A stretch of 64,000 nucleotides of DNA from an uncultured Eubacteriales bacterium (GCA_900539455.1 UQCD01000004.1:1-64000), one strand, 5' to 3'; numbered from the stretch's first letter, positions 9,306 through 18,983 are shown. Program-made: numbers and translations. The notes: generated by a model from the sequence alone, not told the origin.

Positions 9306-10441
9306 CTACTCTCTATAAACTCATAAGTATCTGCTTCTACCTGTAATATTTCCTCCAAATTAGGATTTTCTATTAGTTTATGGTTCTCCATAGATTTTTC
9401 AATAATATCTGTAATATCTAAAAATCCAATTTTTCTATCTAGAAACTTAGCAACAGCTCTTTCATTAGCAGCGTTAAATACTGTAGGCATACTTCCACCT
9501 GATTTTCCTGCCTTGTAAGCCAATTTTAAGCCTACAAAATTTTCCATATCAGGCTCATAAAAATCAATGCTTCTAAGTGTTTTAAAATCTACTCTCTTGC
9601 TGTCTAATATTCTTCGTTCTGGGTAAAACAAAGCATATTGTATCGGTAATCTCATATCCGGAGTGCCAAGCTGTGCCATTATACTGCCGTCAACAAACTC
9701 TACCATAGAATGTATAAGACTTTGTGGCTGGACAACCACCTCTACCATATCATAGGTTACACCAAAAAGCCATTTAGCCTCCATAACCTCTAAGCCTTTG
9801 TTTACCATTGTTGCTGAGTCAATAGTTATCTTTCTGCCCATTGACCAGTTTGGGTGCTTTAGTGCATCCTCAACCTTAACATCCTTCATTTCCTGTCTGG
9901 TTCTTCCTCTAAATGGTCCACCTGATGCAGTAAGCAATATTCTTTCTATTTTTTTGTTATTTTCTCCATTTAAGCACTGAAATATAGCACTATGCTCACT
10001 ATCTACCGGTAATATTTTCACATTGTATTCTTTTGCCATTGGTATAATAATATGACCGGCAGTAACTAAAGTTTCCTTATTTGCAAGAGCAATGTCTTTG
10101 CCTGCCTTTATAGCCTCTATAGTTGGTCTTATACCTATCATTCCAACAACAGCAGTAACTACAACCTCTACCTCATCCTGTACGGCACACTGAATTAAAC
10201 CTTCCATACCTGATAAAACCTTAGTATTGGTATCGGCTATTTTCACCTTAAGCTCACCTGCTAAAGCTTCGTCCCATATGCACACCAGACTAGGCTTAAA
10301 TTCTCTAATCTGTTCTTCTATCAGTTTAATATTTCTGTATGCAGCTAATGCTACAACCTTTATATCCTTGTTTTTTCTTGCTATATCTAAGGTCTGTGTA
10401 CCAATAGAGCCTGTAGAGCCTAAAATAGCTATATTCTTCAT
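9299..10441 (-). CDS. dxr: 1-deoxy-D-xylulose 5-phosphate reductoisomerase
   Basis: NADPH-dependent enzyme that commits DXP to the MEP isoprenoid pathway, making MEP. The 380-aa length matches the family. Visible motifs are the Rossmann GSTGSIGTQTLD near residue 8, KETLVTAG, the metal-site segment VDSEHSAIFQ, the flexible-loop ASGGPFRG, and a C-terminal NAANERAV helix. It overlaps rseP downstream. An 86-bp spacer separates it from cdsA upstream, the widest gap in this run; I see no clear terminator or promoter in it. Confidence 0.97.
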   Translation of the reverse strand: MKNIAILGSTGSIGTQTLDIARKNKDIKVVALAAYRNIKLIEEQIREFKPSLVCIWDEALAGELKVKIADTNTKVLSGMEGLIQCAVQDEVEVVVTAVVGMIGIRPTIEAIKAGKDIALANKETLVTAGHIIIPMAKEYNVKILPVDSEHSAIFQCLNGENNKKIERILLTASGGPFRGRTRQEMKDVKVEDALKHPNWSMGRKITIDSATMVNKGLEVMEAKWLFGVTYDMVEVVVQPQSLIHSMVEFVDGSIMAQLGTPDMRLPIQYALFYPERRILDSKRVDFKTLRSIDFYEPDMENFVGLKLAYKAGKSGGSMPTVFNAANERAVAKFLDRKIGFLDITDIIEKSMENHKLIENPNLEEILQVEADTYEFIESRW

Positions 10442-10527
10442 ATAAAATTACCTCACTTTGTAACATATACAAGTGTTTTATAAATCCTTACACTACTAAT
10501 ATTAAATAGTGCAGAAATAAGTTAAAT

Positions 10528-11358
10528 CTAAATACTAAACAACAATAATATATAAAATATAACAGGTGCTATAAAAATAACACTATCAAAGCGGTCTAAT
10601 ATTCCACCGTGTCCTGGAATTAATTTTCCATAATCCTTAATTTCATAGTTTCTCTTAATGGCTGAGGCACTTAAATCTCCCACCATTGAAACAAGTCCTG
10701 CGATTGCACACATTACAGCAAAGGCTATTACCGGGTGACTGACTGACTTTAAGTAAGGTCCGATTACTGCTCCATATATTGCACCAACTACACCAGCTCC
10801 TACAACGCCGCCAATAGCCCCCTCTACAGATTTTTTAGGACTAAGCACTGGTGCCATTTTATGCTTTCCACAGGTTACACCTGTAAGATAAGCAAAGGTG
10901 TCACAAATCCAGGAGCCAATAAATACTAACCAAAATGTGTATATTCCGTCATTTGTCATTCTTATAAGATACAAATATGACATAAGCACGGGAACATATA
11001 TAACGCCAAATATAGCCATTAAAACCTTTTGTGTTTCGTATTTGGGAAATGTAAATACATAAACAGCAAGGCACAATAAAATCATACCTATTATTGTTGG
11101 AACAACAAAGCTGCCATCTGTAAATCTAATTACTCCATAATAAATTATTGACGATAAATATCCTACTAATCCTAATAATGATTTTTCAATATTTACAACT
11201 CTGTATAATTCAAATAATCCAATAAGAGAAATTACAGCTGTAAGACCAAATAATACATCCTTACCTATAATTCCTGCAATTAGTATTATAATAACAAGAA
11301 CAATTCCACTAATTGCTCTTGTTAAAAATGATTTGTTCATTAGTTTTTTTAATGACAT
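10528..11358 (-). CDS. cdsA: Phosphatidate cytidylyltransferase (CDP-diglyceride synthase)
   Basis: Integral membrane enzyme that makes CDP-diacylglycerol from phosphatidic acid and CTP, the precursor of all acidic phospholipids. The 276-aa sequence has about eight hydrophobic segments. The family signature is at the C-terminus: SAIKRNYEIKDYGKLIPGHG continuing into GILDRFD. The ATG follows GGAGG and overlaps the uppS stop by one base, so translation is probably coupled. Confidence 0.96.
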   Translation of the reverse strand: MSLKKLMNKSFLTRAISGIVLVIIILIAGIIGKDVLFGLTAVISLIGLFELYRVVNIEKSLLGLVGYLSSIIYYGVIRFTDGSFVVPTIIGMILLCLAVYVFTFPKYETQKVLMAIFGVIYVPVLMSYLYLIRMTNDGIYTFWLVFIGSWICDTFAYLTGVTCGKHKMAPVLSPKKSVEGAIGGVVGAGVVGAIYGAVIGPYLKSVSHPVIAFAVMCAIAGLVSMVGDLSASAIKRNYEIKDYGKLIPGHGGILDRFDSVIFIAPVIFYILLLFSI

Positions 11359-12104
11359 TATTCTTCCTCCTGTTGGCTGACCTTTCCAAATCGTCTATCT
11401 CTTTTTGTATACTCGACTATAGCCTTTAAAAGCTCTTTTTTGTCAAAGTCCGGCCACAGACAATCTGTAAAATAAAATTCTGTATATGCAAGCTGCCACA
11501 GCAAATAATTTGAAAGTCTTTCCTCACCACTGGTTCTGATTAATAAATCCGGGTCTGGAATACCCTTAGTGTCAAGATAATTTGAATATACCTGCTCTGT
11601 AATATCTTCAACACCAAGCTTTTCATTTTTTACATCTGCAGCAACTTTTTTTATAGCACGAACTATCTCATCTCTGCTGCCATAGTTTAATGCTATTGTA
11701 AAATGTAAGCCTGTATTATCTTTAGTTACTGTTTCTAATTTTTCTATTTTATTCTGCAAATCTATCGAAAGAGCTGTTTTATCGCCAATAACCTTAACGC
11801 ACATATTATTTTTTGTAGCTCTGCTTAAACTATCCTCAAGATAGTCTGACAAAAGCTTCATAAGTGCATCTACCTCATCCTTAGGTCTTTTCCAGTTTTC
11901 AGTAGAAAATGCGTATACTGTAAGATAATTAATACCTATATTATACGCATCTTCACATATTTGCTCAACTGCTTTAGCACCCTTTGCATGACCATAATTT
12001 CTAGGCATCATTCTCTTTTTAGCCCATCTTCCATTGCCATCAAGAATAATAGCAATATGATTTGGGATATTTAATTTGCTAATATCAATCTCGCTTTTTG
12101 CCAT
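11358..12104 (-). CDS. uppS: Isoprenyl transferase (undecaprenyl diphosphate synthase)
   Basis: Cis-prenyltransferase that extends farnesyl diphosphate to C55-PP, the lipid carrier of peptidoglycan and other wall polymers. The 248-aa protein carries the signature HIAIILDGNGRWAKKR with the catalytic Asp at residue 22, then NYGHAKGA, YAFSTENWKRP, and the C-terminal LIRTSGEERLSNYLLWQ and DRRFG segments. It lies 19 bp downstream of frr and touches cdsA, the usual Firmicutes order. Confidence 0.97.
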   Translation of the reverse strand: MAKSEIDISKLNIPNHIAIILDGNGRWAKKRMMPRNYGHAKGAKAVEQICEDAYNIGINYLTVYAFSTENWKRPKDEVDALMKLLSDYLEDSLSRATKNNMCVKVIGDKTALSIDLQNKIEKLETVTKDNTGLHFTIALNYGSRDEIVRAIKKVAADVKNEKLGVEDITEQVYSNYLDTKGIPDPDLLIRTSGEERLSNYLLWQLAYTEFYFTDCLWPDFDKKELLKAIVEYTKRDRRFGKVSQQEEE

Positions 12105-12123
12105 AAATAATGTTCCTATTTAA

Positions 12124-12678
12124 TTATACAGTTAAAATTTCTTTTGACTTATCTTCTACTGCTTTTTCAATCTGTGCAACATACTTGTCAGTAAGCTTTT
12201 GTACTTCATCCTCTAAAGCCTTTGCTTCATCCTCAGAAATTTCATTTGCCTTACTCTGCTTTTTGAATAAGTCATTTGCATCTCTTCTTACATTTCTAAC
12301 TGCAACCTTCGCATTTTCACCCTTTTTCTTTACATCCTTTGCAAGCTCTTTTCTTCTTTCCTCTGTAAGCTCTGGAAATACAAGACGAATAACCTTTCCG
12401 TCATTGTTTGGTGTAATACCTAAATCTGAATTTAAAATTGCCTTTTCCATTTCCTTGATTAAGCTTGCTTCCCAAGGCTGAATCTGAATCATTCTAGCTT
12501 CTGGAACTGAAATATTTGCTAGCTGCTGGAATGGTGTAGGTGTTCCATAGTAATCAACTCTTAACTTATCTAATACATGAGGATTTGCTCTGCCTGCTCT
12601 TATTGTTGCAAACTCACTTGCTAAAGCATCAAGGCTTTTTTCCATTTTTTCTTCAAATTCTAATAATCTCTCGTCCAT
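12124..12678 (-). CDS. frr: Ribosome recycling factor
   Basis: Splits post-termination ribosomes together with EF-G. The chosen start gives 184 aa, the standard RRF length. It begins MDERLLEFEEKM and has an AAGGAT ribosome site 9 nt upstream; an in-frame ATG nine codons earlier has no such site. Conserved features are TIRAGRANPHVLDKL, YYGTPTPFQQLANISVPE and the long helical C-terminal hairpin. It follows pyrH after 87 bp, the conserved order. Confidence 0.97.
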   Translation of the reverse strand: MDERLLEFEEKMEKSLDALASEFATIRAGRANPHVLDKLRVDYYGTPTPFQQLANISVPEARMIQIQPWEASLIKEMEKAILNSDLGITPNNDGKVIRLVFPELTEERRKELAKDVKKKGENAKVAVRNVRRDANDLFKKQSKANEISEDEAKALEDEVQKLTDKYVAQIEKAVEDKSKEILTV

Positions 12679-12765
12679 TTTTATTATCCTTTCAATCTCT
12701 TCCAATTTTTATTTGCTCATATTTTAATAATACATTTTTGTAAAATAAGATGTTTACACCTGTAA

Positions 12766-13473
12766 TTATTCAACAGTTATTTTTGTACCTGTAAACTTGC
12801 CTGTAACTGTATTGATAATGCTATTTTCTTCATTTAATCCAAATATAAGCATTGGTACCTTGTTTTCCATTGCCAAAACAGAAGCAGCTAAATCAATAAC
12901 TCCAAGCTTTTTATCAATAACCTCATTTATTGATATTTCATCATATTTTTTAGCATTAGGATTTTTAGCCGGGTCACTATCATATACACCATCTATAGAT
13001 TTTGCTGATAACACAACATCTGCCTCAACCTCAATAGCTCTAAGCACAGTTCCCATATCTGTTGAGAAATAGGGATTGCCAATTCCTCCGGCAAAGAAAA
13101 CAACCATACCCTTTCCAAAATACTTGTTTGCTCTGTCCTTTGAAAAAAGTTTTGTAAACGAGCCACATTCAAAAGGTGTAAGCACCTGTGTCATCATACC
13201 TTCTGTTCTGAAAATTTCTGAAACATAAATGCAATTCATAACTGTTGCTAACATTCCAATAGAATCAGCCTTTGTTCTATCTATTTTTTCGCTTGTTCTG
13301 CCTCTCCAGAAATTTCCACCACCTATTACAATGCCTACTTCAATCCCTTTATCAACTAAAACTTTAACCTGCTTTGCAACTCTGACAACTGTTTCCTCAT
13401 CAAAGCCTGTTTTCTTTGTTCCAGCAAGTGCCTCTCCACTAAGCTTTAATATAATTCTCTTATATTCACTCAT
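12766..13473 (-). CDS. pyrH: Uridylate kinase (UMP kinase)
   Basis: Hexameric UMP kinase of the amino-acid-kinase fold, phosphorylating UMP to UDP. The 235-aa sequence has the N-terminal phosphate loop KLSGEAL, the glycine-rich IVIGGGNFWRG, the acceptor-site segment RTKADSIGMLATVMN, and VFFAGGIGNPYFSTD. In many Firmicutes this gene directly follows tsf. Here about 15 kb separates them, and bactofilin and envelope genes lie immediately upstream. Confidence 0.97.
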   Translation of the reverse strand: MSEYKRIILKLSGEALAGTKKTGFDEETVVRVAKQVKVLVDKGIEVGIVIGGGNFWRGRTSEKIDRTKADSIGMLATVMNCIYVSEIFRTEGMMTQVLTPFECGSFTKLFSKDRANKYFGKGMVVFFAGGIGNPYFSTDMGTVLRAIEVEADVVLSAKSIDGVYDSDPAKNPNAKKYDEISINEVIDKKLGVIDLAASVLAMENKVPMLIFGLNEENSIINTVTGKFTGTKITVE

Positions 13474-13501
13474 TTTGGAATATGTCCTTTCGTTTTATTA
13501 T

Positions 13502-14482
13502 CTAGTCACCAAATGTTTCATCAAACAATGACTTGTAATCAATTTCAGCATAACACTGTGAACAGAAACCTTCAATAGCAGCACCATTATTAATCTGAAC
13601 TGATTTTGACTTAATATTACCTTTAACTACTGCTGTACTGTCAACAACAACTGGTCCATGTACATCGATGTCGCCCTTTATAGCCCCACCTATAACAGCA
13701 CTTGTTGCATAAACATTTCCTATGATAACTGTTCCGTTTCCAACCTTAACTGTTCCATCACTTCTTACATCACCTTCAATTTTTGCATTATTTGCAAAAA
13801 TTTCTCTCGCCTGTGAGGTACCCTTTACAGTACCAGTAACTGTAAGCTTTCCCTTGCAGCTTATATCACCAGTAATATTTCCATAAACATTTACTGAGCC
13901 TGTAGAGGAAATACTACCTGTAATTGTAGTACCCTTTGTAATGTCTGTAACCTCATCACTAGCTACATCTTCTTCGTTAATATCTTCTGTCTTTTCTTCT
14001 AATTGGCTATTATCTGTTTCATTGATTTCAGCTTTCACTTTATCTTCCTCCATAACTATGTCTTCTTCTTCCATAAGCTTTGATATATTCTGTGCAAGAG
14101 CACTGTTTTCCTGATTTTCTACATCCTCTGATGCTTTAGGTATATCATTGGCTTCTTCATCGTCAATCTGAACTTCTGCCTCTTGGTCATCCTCTGCATC
14201 AAAATCTACAGTTGCATCATCATTATTATTTTCTTCGTCATCACTTATTTTAAAATCACCACTGGCAATTTCCTCATCCACAGCGTCTAATACACTATTG
14301 ATTTTATCTAAGTCAAGACTTTCCATTTCTTCCTCTGATGAACTCAAAGTAACTTTCTCCTCTGATTCTCTTTCTTTTTTAGGTTTGCTTTGTTTTTTTG
14401 TAGTCACTTCTGTTTCATCCTCCGATACCAGTTCTTTTGCTGCTTGTGCTAAATCATCTTTAAATTCTTTTAAGAAGCTCAT
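13502..14482 (-). CDS. Bactofilin-family polymer-forming cytoskeletal protein
   Basis: The C-terminal part (about 185-315) is a bactofilin beta-helix, with repeated hydrophobic/glycine rungs such as GTTITGSISSTGSVNVYGN, GDVRSDGTVKVGN and GAIKGDIDVHGPV. The first 180 residues are very acidic and probably disordered, unlike the short tails of classic bactofilins. There is no signal peptide, so it should assemble in the cytoplasm or at the membrane. Bactofilins often scaffold peptidoglycan enzymes. Here it lies 12 bp after a predicted polysaccharide deacetylase and shares the run with a CapA-like protein, so a wall-modification role is inferred. Confidence 0.85.
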   Translation of the reverse strand: MSFLKEFKDDLAQAAKELVSEDETEVTTKKQSKPKKERESEEKVTLSSSEEEMESLDLDKINSVLDAVDEEIASGDFKISDDEENNNDDATVDFDAEDDQEAEVQIDDEEANDIPKASEDVENQENSALAQNISKLMEEEDIVMEEDKVKAEINETDNSQLEEKTEDINEEDVASDEVTDITKGTTITGSISSTGSVNVYGNITGDISCKGKLTVTGTVKGTSQAREIFANNAKIEGDVRSDGTVKVGNGTVIIGNVYATSAVIGGAIKGDIDVHGPVVVDSTAVVKGNIKSKSVQINNGAAIEGFCSQCYAEIDYKSLFDETFGD

Positions 14483-14494
14483 ATATACCTCCGT

Positions 14495-15490
14495 TTATTT
14501 ATTGTCTCTAATTTGTTGTATTTTGGTAATACTCTCATCTATTGGTTTAATTTCAAAGCCCTCACCTATAAGCTTTTCTATAAGCTGTGGCAACATTTCA
14601 ACTGTTGTTTTTTTATACACCGAATCGTGCATAAGAATAACAGCTGTATCATACTTATATAAATCATTTTCGATATTTTTCATGAGCATCTCTACGGTCT
14701 GTTCTTTGCCTATAGCATCACCACTAGATACATTCCAATCAAAATATGTATACCCGTTTTCATTAAGATAATCTATACAGTCATGTATATCCATCTTGTC
14801 AACTGTGTAATTAGCGCTTCCTCCCGGGAATCTAAACAGCCTTGTGTCTACGCCAGTAGCCTCATATACTAAATCATGAATTTTATTTACTTCTTCAATA
14901 AAATTGTCTACAGAAGCATATATATATTCATAATCGTGGGAGTATGAATGTAATCCTATGGAATGTCCTCTGACTACTATTTCCTTATATCTTTTGGCTG
15001 CCAGTTCATCTGTGCTTCCAATAACAAAGAAGGTTGCCTTTACCTCATATTTGTCCAGTATGTCTAATATTGCTTCTGTATTTTCGCTAGGTCCATCATC
15101 AAAGGTAAGACATACTGTTTTTCCATAGCCTGGTTTATCCAAATCTTCCTTAGTCACTACAGTAGTTTCTTTTTCTAAATCTGCAGTTTTTTCAGCTTCT
15201 GAATTTTCCTTTGAACTATTTTCCCATTTAGAATCTGTAGCTGCCTCATTTTGATTTCCAGCTGTGCTTTGTTTTCGATTATCACTTACCATAGCAGTAA
15301 CTTTGTCCTGATTTTCAGCCCGGATAAGCTCATCTAATTTATTCTCCAGACTGCATACTTTTACAGTAAGTATTATGCACAAAATAATAGGCACAATAAT
15401 AAGTGCAGACATTGTAATTATTATTGCTTTCTTCATCCTGTTTATTCTCTTGCGTCTTTGGGCTGTAATCTGGCTTGTTTCATCATCCAT
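14495..15490 (-). CDS. Membrane-anchored polysaccharide deacetylase (NodB domain)
   Basis: The 331-aa protein has a basic N-terminus, one membrane anchor at about 20-45, a Ser/Thr/Glu-rich spacer to about 110, then a carbohydrate esterase 4 (NodB) domain. Its motifs are TFDDGPSENTE (catalytic base and metal Asp) near 128, HSYSHDY (metal His) near 180, RFPGGS, and a C-terminal ILMHDS. It should act outside the membrane on N-acetylated glycans, most likely peptidoglycan. Its bactofilin neighbour could position it. The 86-bp gap upstream contains a TATAAT at 15535-15530 but only a weak -35 (TTTTAA). Confidence 0.88.
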   Translation of the reverse strand: MDDETSQITAQRRKRINRMKKAIIITMSALIIVPIILCIILTVKVCSLENKLDELIRAENQDKVTAMVSDNRKQSTAGNQNEAATDSKWENSSKENSEAEKTADLEKETTVVTKEDLDKPGYGKTVCLTFDDGPSENTEAILDILDKYEVKATFFVIGSTDELAAKRYKEIVVRGHSIGLHSYSHDYEYIYASVDNFIEEVNKIHDLVYEATGVDTRLFRFPGGSANYTVDKMDIHDCIDYLNENGYTYFDWNVSSGDAIGKEQTVEMLMKNIENDLYKYDTAVILMHDSVYKKTTVEMLPQLIEKLIGEGFEIKPIDESITKIQQIRDNK

Positions 15491-15576
15491 ATTATAATAA
15501 ACCCTTTCTTTTTAAGTACATACTGGTTAATTATATCATACATAGCCCAATATTAAAAGATTTTTTATAGTTTTGA

Positions 15577-16917
15577 TTAATTTTTAATATTAACTGTTCC
15601 GTCATCCTCTATCCTAACATTTGTAGACAAAGCTTCTATCTCAAGAAAAATTCTTTTTGCTTCATTTCCTGTTACATCAATGGTTTGATAGTTTTGACTG
15701 ATACAAGGCACCAGCTTAACCTTTAAATTATTATTTTCATCAAGTGCAGCCTGAACAACAGCAGAATCTACCCTGTAATTTTCAAATAAGAAGTTGCTGA
15801 TACCATAAAAAATATATTTTCCTTTATAGATTTCTGCACCCTGAAGTGTATGGGTATGACAGCCTATAATAATATCTGCACCTGCATCTACATATCCTCT
15901 GGCAACAACCTTTTGATATTCCTGTACAACAGGCTGGTTATTTTCTCCAAAATGCGGCAGCACCACCACAATATCGCATTTTTCTACATTTTTCAGTCTG
16001 GTGATTTCCTCCTTAAGCATACCAAACCTATCTGTGCTTTCATAGGAGGTCATCTGTCCCGGCTTATTGTCATAGGCGTACCAATCAACTCTAGGCACAA
16101 CTCTGTTAGTTGCCAGAACAGCTATCTTCTTTCCATTTATTTCTTTTATATATGCTGATTTTGCCTCCTTTAAATTATTGCCTGCGCCTACATAAGCAAT
16201 ATTCCTGCTTTTAAGAGAATTCATTGTGTCAATTAAACCCTCAACACCATAATCCAATGTGTGATTATTTGCTAAGGTTACAACATCTACTCCCATTTTA
16301 TTTAAAATATATTGTCTGCTGGTAGGATTTTTATAGTACCATATTTCATAATCCACCTTATGCTCATCTCCTGCATCTGAAGAAACATATTCATGATTAA
16401 TTCCGAATATATCTGAGGTTAAAAAAATGTTTTGAAGATTTTTTGACAGAAAACCGTCAAGACCTGACTGTTTGTAATAATTTTCTATTTTTTCACTTAA
16501 ATTTATATCTCCCACAAAAGCCATAGTTGCTACACCCTTATTCGGAAGAACAGTTCCAATGTTTGAGCCGTCTGGCACTACAACCGGTGGATATGTAGTT
16601 GTTTCTTGTACAGTAGTAACTTCTGCAGCTGTCGTAGTTTCCTTTGTGCCTGCTTCTGTTGTTTCTTTTGTAGTTGTTTCCTGGTCTGTAGTATCTGTTG
16701 TGGTTTCTTTGACTGTAATATCTGTAATGGTTTCTTTAGCTGTGGTCTTTGCTTCAGTAGTCCTTGCTTCATCAAAATCAGAGGTGGAGCTATTTCCACC
16801 TCTGATTATAAAAACAATCAAAATAATAACAAAAATTGTAAGTACCCCTGCTCCAATACCGATTATATTCTTTTTATTAGAAAAAAACTGCTTAATTGTT
16901 GTTTTTATCTTCTCCAT
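15577..16917 (-). CDS. CapA family protein (PGA_cap domain), membrane-anchored
   Basis: N-terminal membrane segment at about 14-35, then a Thr/Glu-rich low-complexity linker to about 115, then a PGA_cap/metallophosphatase-like domain. Conserved segments are FVGDINLSEKIE, LANNHTLDYG, ATNRVVP and IIGCHTHTLQGAEIY. The founding member is the poly-gamma-glutamate capsule protein CapA/PgsA, but most relatives have no proven substrate, and no capBC genes lie nearby. The start is the second in-frame ATG. It has GGAG 9 nt upstream, whereas the ATG five codons earlier lacks a site. The gene overlaps the glycosidase by 26 bp. Confidence 0.82.
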   Translation of the reverse strand: MEKIKTTIKQFFSNKKNIIGIGAGVLTIFVIILIVFIIRGGNSSTSDFDEARTTEAKTTAKETITDITVKETTTDTTDQETTTKETTEAGTKETTTAAEVTTVQETTTYPPVVVPDGSNIGTVLPNKGVATMAFVGDINLSEKIENYYKQSGLDGFLSKNLQNIFLTSDIFGINHEYVSSDAGDEHKVDYEIWYYKNPTSRQYILNKMGVDVVTLANNHTLDYGVEGLIDTMNSLKSRNIAYVGAGNNLKEAKSAYIKEINGKKIAVLATNRVVPRVDWYAYDNKPGQMTSYESTDRFGMLKEEITRLKNVEKCDIVVVLPHFGENNQPVVQEYQKVVARGYVDAGADIIIGCHTHTLQGAEIYKGKYIFYGISNFLFENYRVDSAVVQAALDENNNLKVKLVPCISQNYQTIDVTGNEAKRIFLEIEALSTNVRIEDDGTVNIKN

Positions 16918-18658
16918 AAATAACTGCTCCATTTTTCAAAATCAAGCCATTCTCATATTTGTTAGCAAGTAAAATATTACCATCTACATTATATGATATG
17001 TCCTTATTAGAACAGTTTAATATAATATGATATTTATGTCCACTATTATCTTCTTTTACATAATGTAAAACCTTATCATTATCAATGTCATAAATATATT
17101 CTATATCTATTTCCTTAAAAGCCTCTATATCCTTTCTTAATTTTATTATTCTCTTTATAAATTCTATTCTGTCATTATATTTACCAGCTTCGATTTCATC
17201 CCATGGCATACATCTTCTACAGTCAGGGTCAAAGCTTCCCTCTAATCCAATTTCTGTCCCATAGTAGATACAAGGACTGCCTGCAACAGTAAATAATAAT
17301 ATCATCTGCTGATACAATTCATCTATATTGTTATTTACTCTGTGCATAATTCTATCTGTATCGTGGGAATCAAACAGATTAAAGGCAACCTCCATCTGCT
17401 GTCTTCTATATAAGTTGTAGCAACGGTTTAGTGCATATTCAAATTCCTTGTTGTTAAATTTTTCCTCTAACCAGAAGTCTGTAACACTATTTACTAATGG
17501 ATAATTCATAACTGCATCATATTCATCACCCTTAAGCCAGGTTTCAGAATCATGCCATAATTCTCCCATTAAATAAAAGTCTGCCTTTTTTGCCTTTAAT
17601 GACTTATTTAAATGCTTTAAAAGGGTGTGGGAAATTTCATTTCCTACATCAAATCTAATGCCGTCTATATCATATTTATCAACCCAAGAAAGACATACTC
17701 TTGTAAGGTAATCGATTACCTTTTGATTATTTGTATTAAGTTTTGGCATACCTGCTGCAAATGCAAAGGAATAAAACTTTCCATCTCTTGTGTCGTGTCT
17801 TTTTTCAAATGGCCAGCTATTTACAAAGAACCAATCGTAATATTCTGACTTTGGACCTTTTTCAACAACATCCAGCCATATTGGATTCATATATCCACAA
17901 TGATTAAATACGCCGTCCAGCATAACCCTTATTCCCATCTGATGTGCCTTTAAAACCAGCTCTGAAAGCACCTTATCATCACCAAAGCCAGGGTCTACCT
18001 GCTCATAATCAGTTGTATCATATTTATGATTTGAGCTTGCAAGGAAAATCGGATTTAAGTATAAGCCTGTAATACCAAGCTCCTTTATATATGGTAATTT
18101 AGAGATTATACCTTCAATATCACCACCATACCAATCGTCAAACTTAACCTTTTCACTTTTCCATGGTTTTACATATTTGTTATTTCTTGAAGGATTTCCG
18201 TTGCAAAATCTTTCAGGGAATATCTGATACCATACTGTATCCTTTACCCATTCTGGCACCTTTACAATATCGCTATCATTCATCCATGGAAACATAAAAA
18301 ACTGACCGGTTGCTCCAGTATGTGCCATATGGCTTTTTGGATAAAAATCATTTTCCATCATACAGGTTATTTCTTCACCACTATGAATTTCAAAGTAATA
18401 TTTACATCTCTTAAACTGTGGCTCTACAACTACCTGCCATAATTTGTGATACTTTAATTGAACACACTTGTCCATTTCTACAGGTGTTCCTTCCCAGTTC
18501 TCATGTCCTCCGGCTATACCGTGTGAAAATGGATCTCCATAGTATAATATGACCTTATCCACATCATAGCCTGTCTTAATCATAATAAGGAGTCTGTTTT
18601 CATCTAATGGATAACAATAATTTTCGTCGCTTCTGTGATAAATTGCTGAGTAATTCAT
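16892..18658 (-). CDS. GH13 alpha-glycosidase (neopullulanase/maltogenic amylase type)
   Basis: Cytosolic alpha-glucan hydrolase of about 588 aa with no signal peptide. The N-terminal 120 residues resemble the CBM34-like domain of neopullulanases. The catalytic barrel has all four GH13 regions: DGVFNHCG near 246, DGIRFDVGNE near 336 with the nucleophile Asp, LMGELWH near 365 with the acid/base Glu, and FDSHDT near 429. It probably trims imported maltodextrins or cyclodextrins. The start is the ATG with GGAGG 8 nt upstream, at the sixth in-frame codon; the first ATG overlaps that ribosome site. It heads the run leading into capA-like and pyrH. Confidence 0.9.
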   Translation of the reverse strand: MNYSAIYHRSDENYCYPLDENRLLIMIKTGYDVDKVILYYGDPFSHGIAGGHENWEGTPVEMDKCVQLKYHKLWQVVVEPQFKRCKYYFEIHSGEEITCMMENDFYPKSHMAHTGATGQFFMFPWMNDSDIVKVPEWVKDTVWYQIFPERFCNGNPSRNNKYVKPWKSEKVKFDDWYGGDIEGIISKLPYIKELGITGLYLNPIFLASSNHKYDTTDYEQVDPGFGDDKVLSELVLKAHQMGIRVMLDGVFNHCGYMNPIWLDVVEKGPKSEYYDWFFVNSWPFEKRHDTRDGKFYSFAFAAGMPKLNTNNQKVIDYLTRVCLSWVDKYDIDGIRFDVGNEISHTLLKHLNKSLKAKKADFYLMGELWHDSETWLKGDEYDAVMNYPLVNSVTDFWLEEKFNNKEFEYALNRCYNLYRRQQMEVAFNLFDSHDTDRIMHRVNNNIDELYQQMILLFTVAGSPCIYYGTEIGLEGSFDPDCRRCMPWDEIEAGKYNDRIEFIKRIIKLRKDIEAFKEIDIEYIYDIDNDKVLHYVKEDNSGHKYHIILNCSNKDISYNVDGNILLANKYENGLILKNGAVIYGEDKNNN

Positions 18659-18859
18659 TCCAAATACCTCCATTTAGCTTTTTTGCTATTGCACAATAAT
18701 ACCTTGTGTTTATAAAACCTATATACCTTTTTTCTTGTTCGTTTCTATAATGTGATTATAAAATACAGTCTTTATCATTTCTTGCAATATAATTTATAAT
18801 ATAGTACAATACTATCATTTTTTAAATTTTATTACATATCTTTTTTGTCCAAAACAAAA
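18659..18859. other. AT-rich intergenic region upstream of the glycosidase gene
   Basis: About 200 bp of AT-rich DNA between the glycosidase start and the trpS terminator. It contains a TATAAT on the minus strand near 18755, but no convincing -35 at 16-18 nt, and no ORF or strong hairpin. It presumably holds the promoter of the glycosidase operon, which I cannot pinpoint. Confidence 0.4.
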
Positions 18860-18940
18860 ACTGGTAAGGCGACTAACTCTTATGAAGATGTATAGAAAGC
18901 CTGAACCTTCGTCTTCATAAAAGTTAGTCGCCTTACCAGT
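18860..18940 (-). terminator. Unusually long hairpin terminator after trpS
   Basis: Inverted repeat with 29-nt arms and a single mismatch (18860-18888 and 18912-18940) around a 23-nt loop. On the minus strand the hairpin follows the trpS stop and is followed directly by TTTTTGTTTT, so it can act as a Rho-independent terminator. The stem is two to three times longer than ordinary terminators in this window. Confidence 0.8.
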
Positions 18941-18983
18941 TGTAGCTTTACCAAAAAATTATTTCTTATTCTTGGCTAGCCCC

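Noticed and set aside
18860..18940. Insertion sequence or MITE end
   Set aside because: Only one inverted repeat is seen, with no transposase, no flanking target duplication, and a T run that fits termination. Kept as a terminator with a question in the findings.
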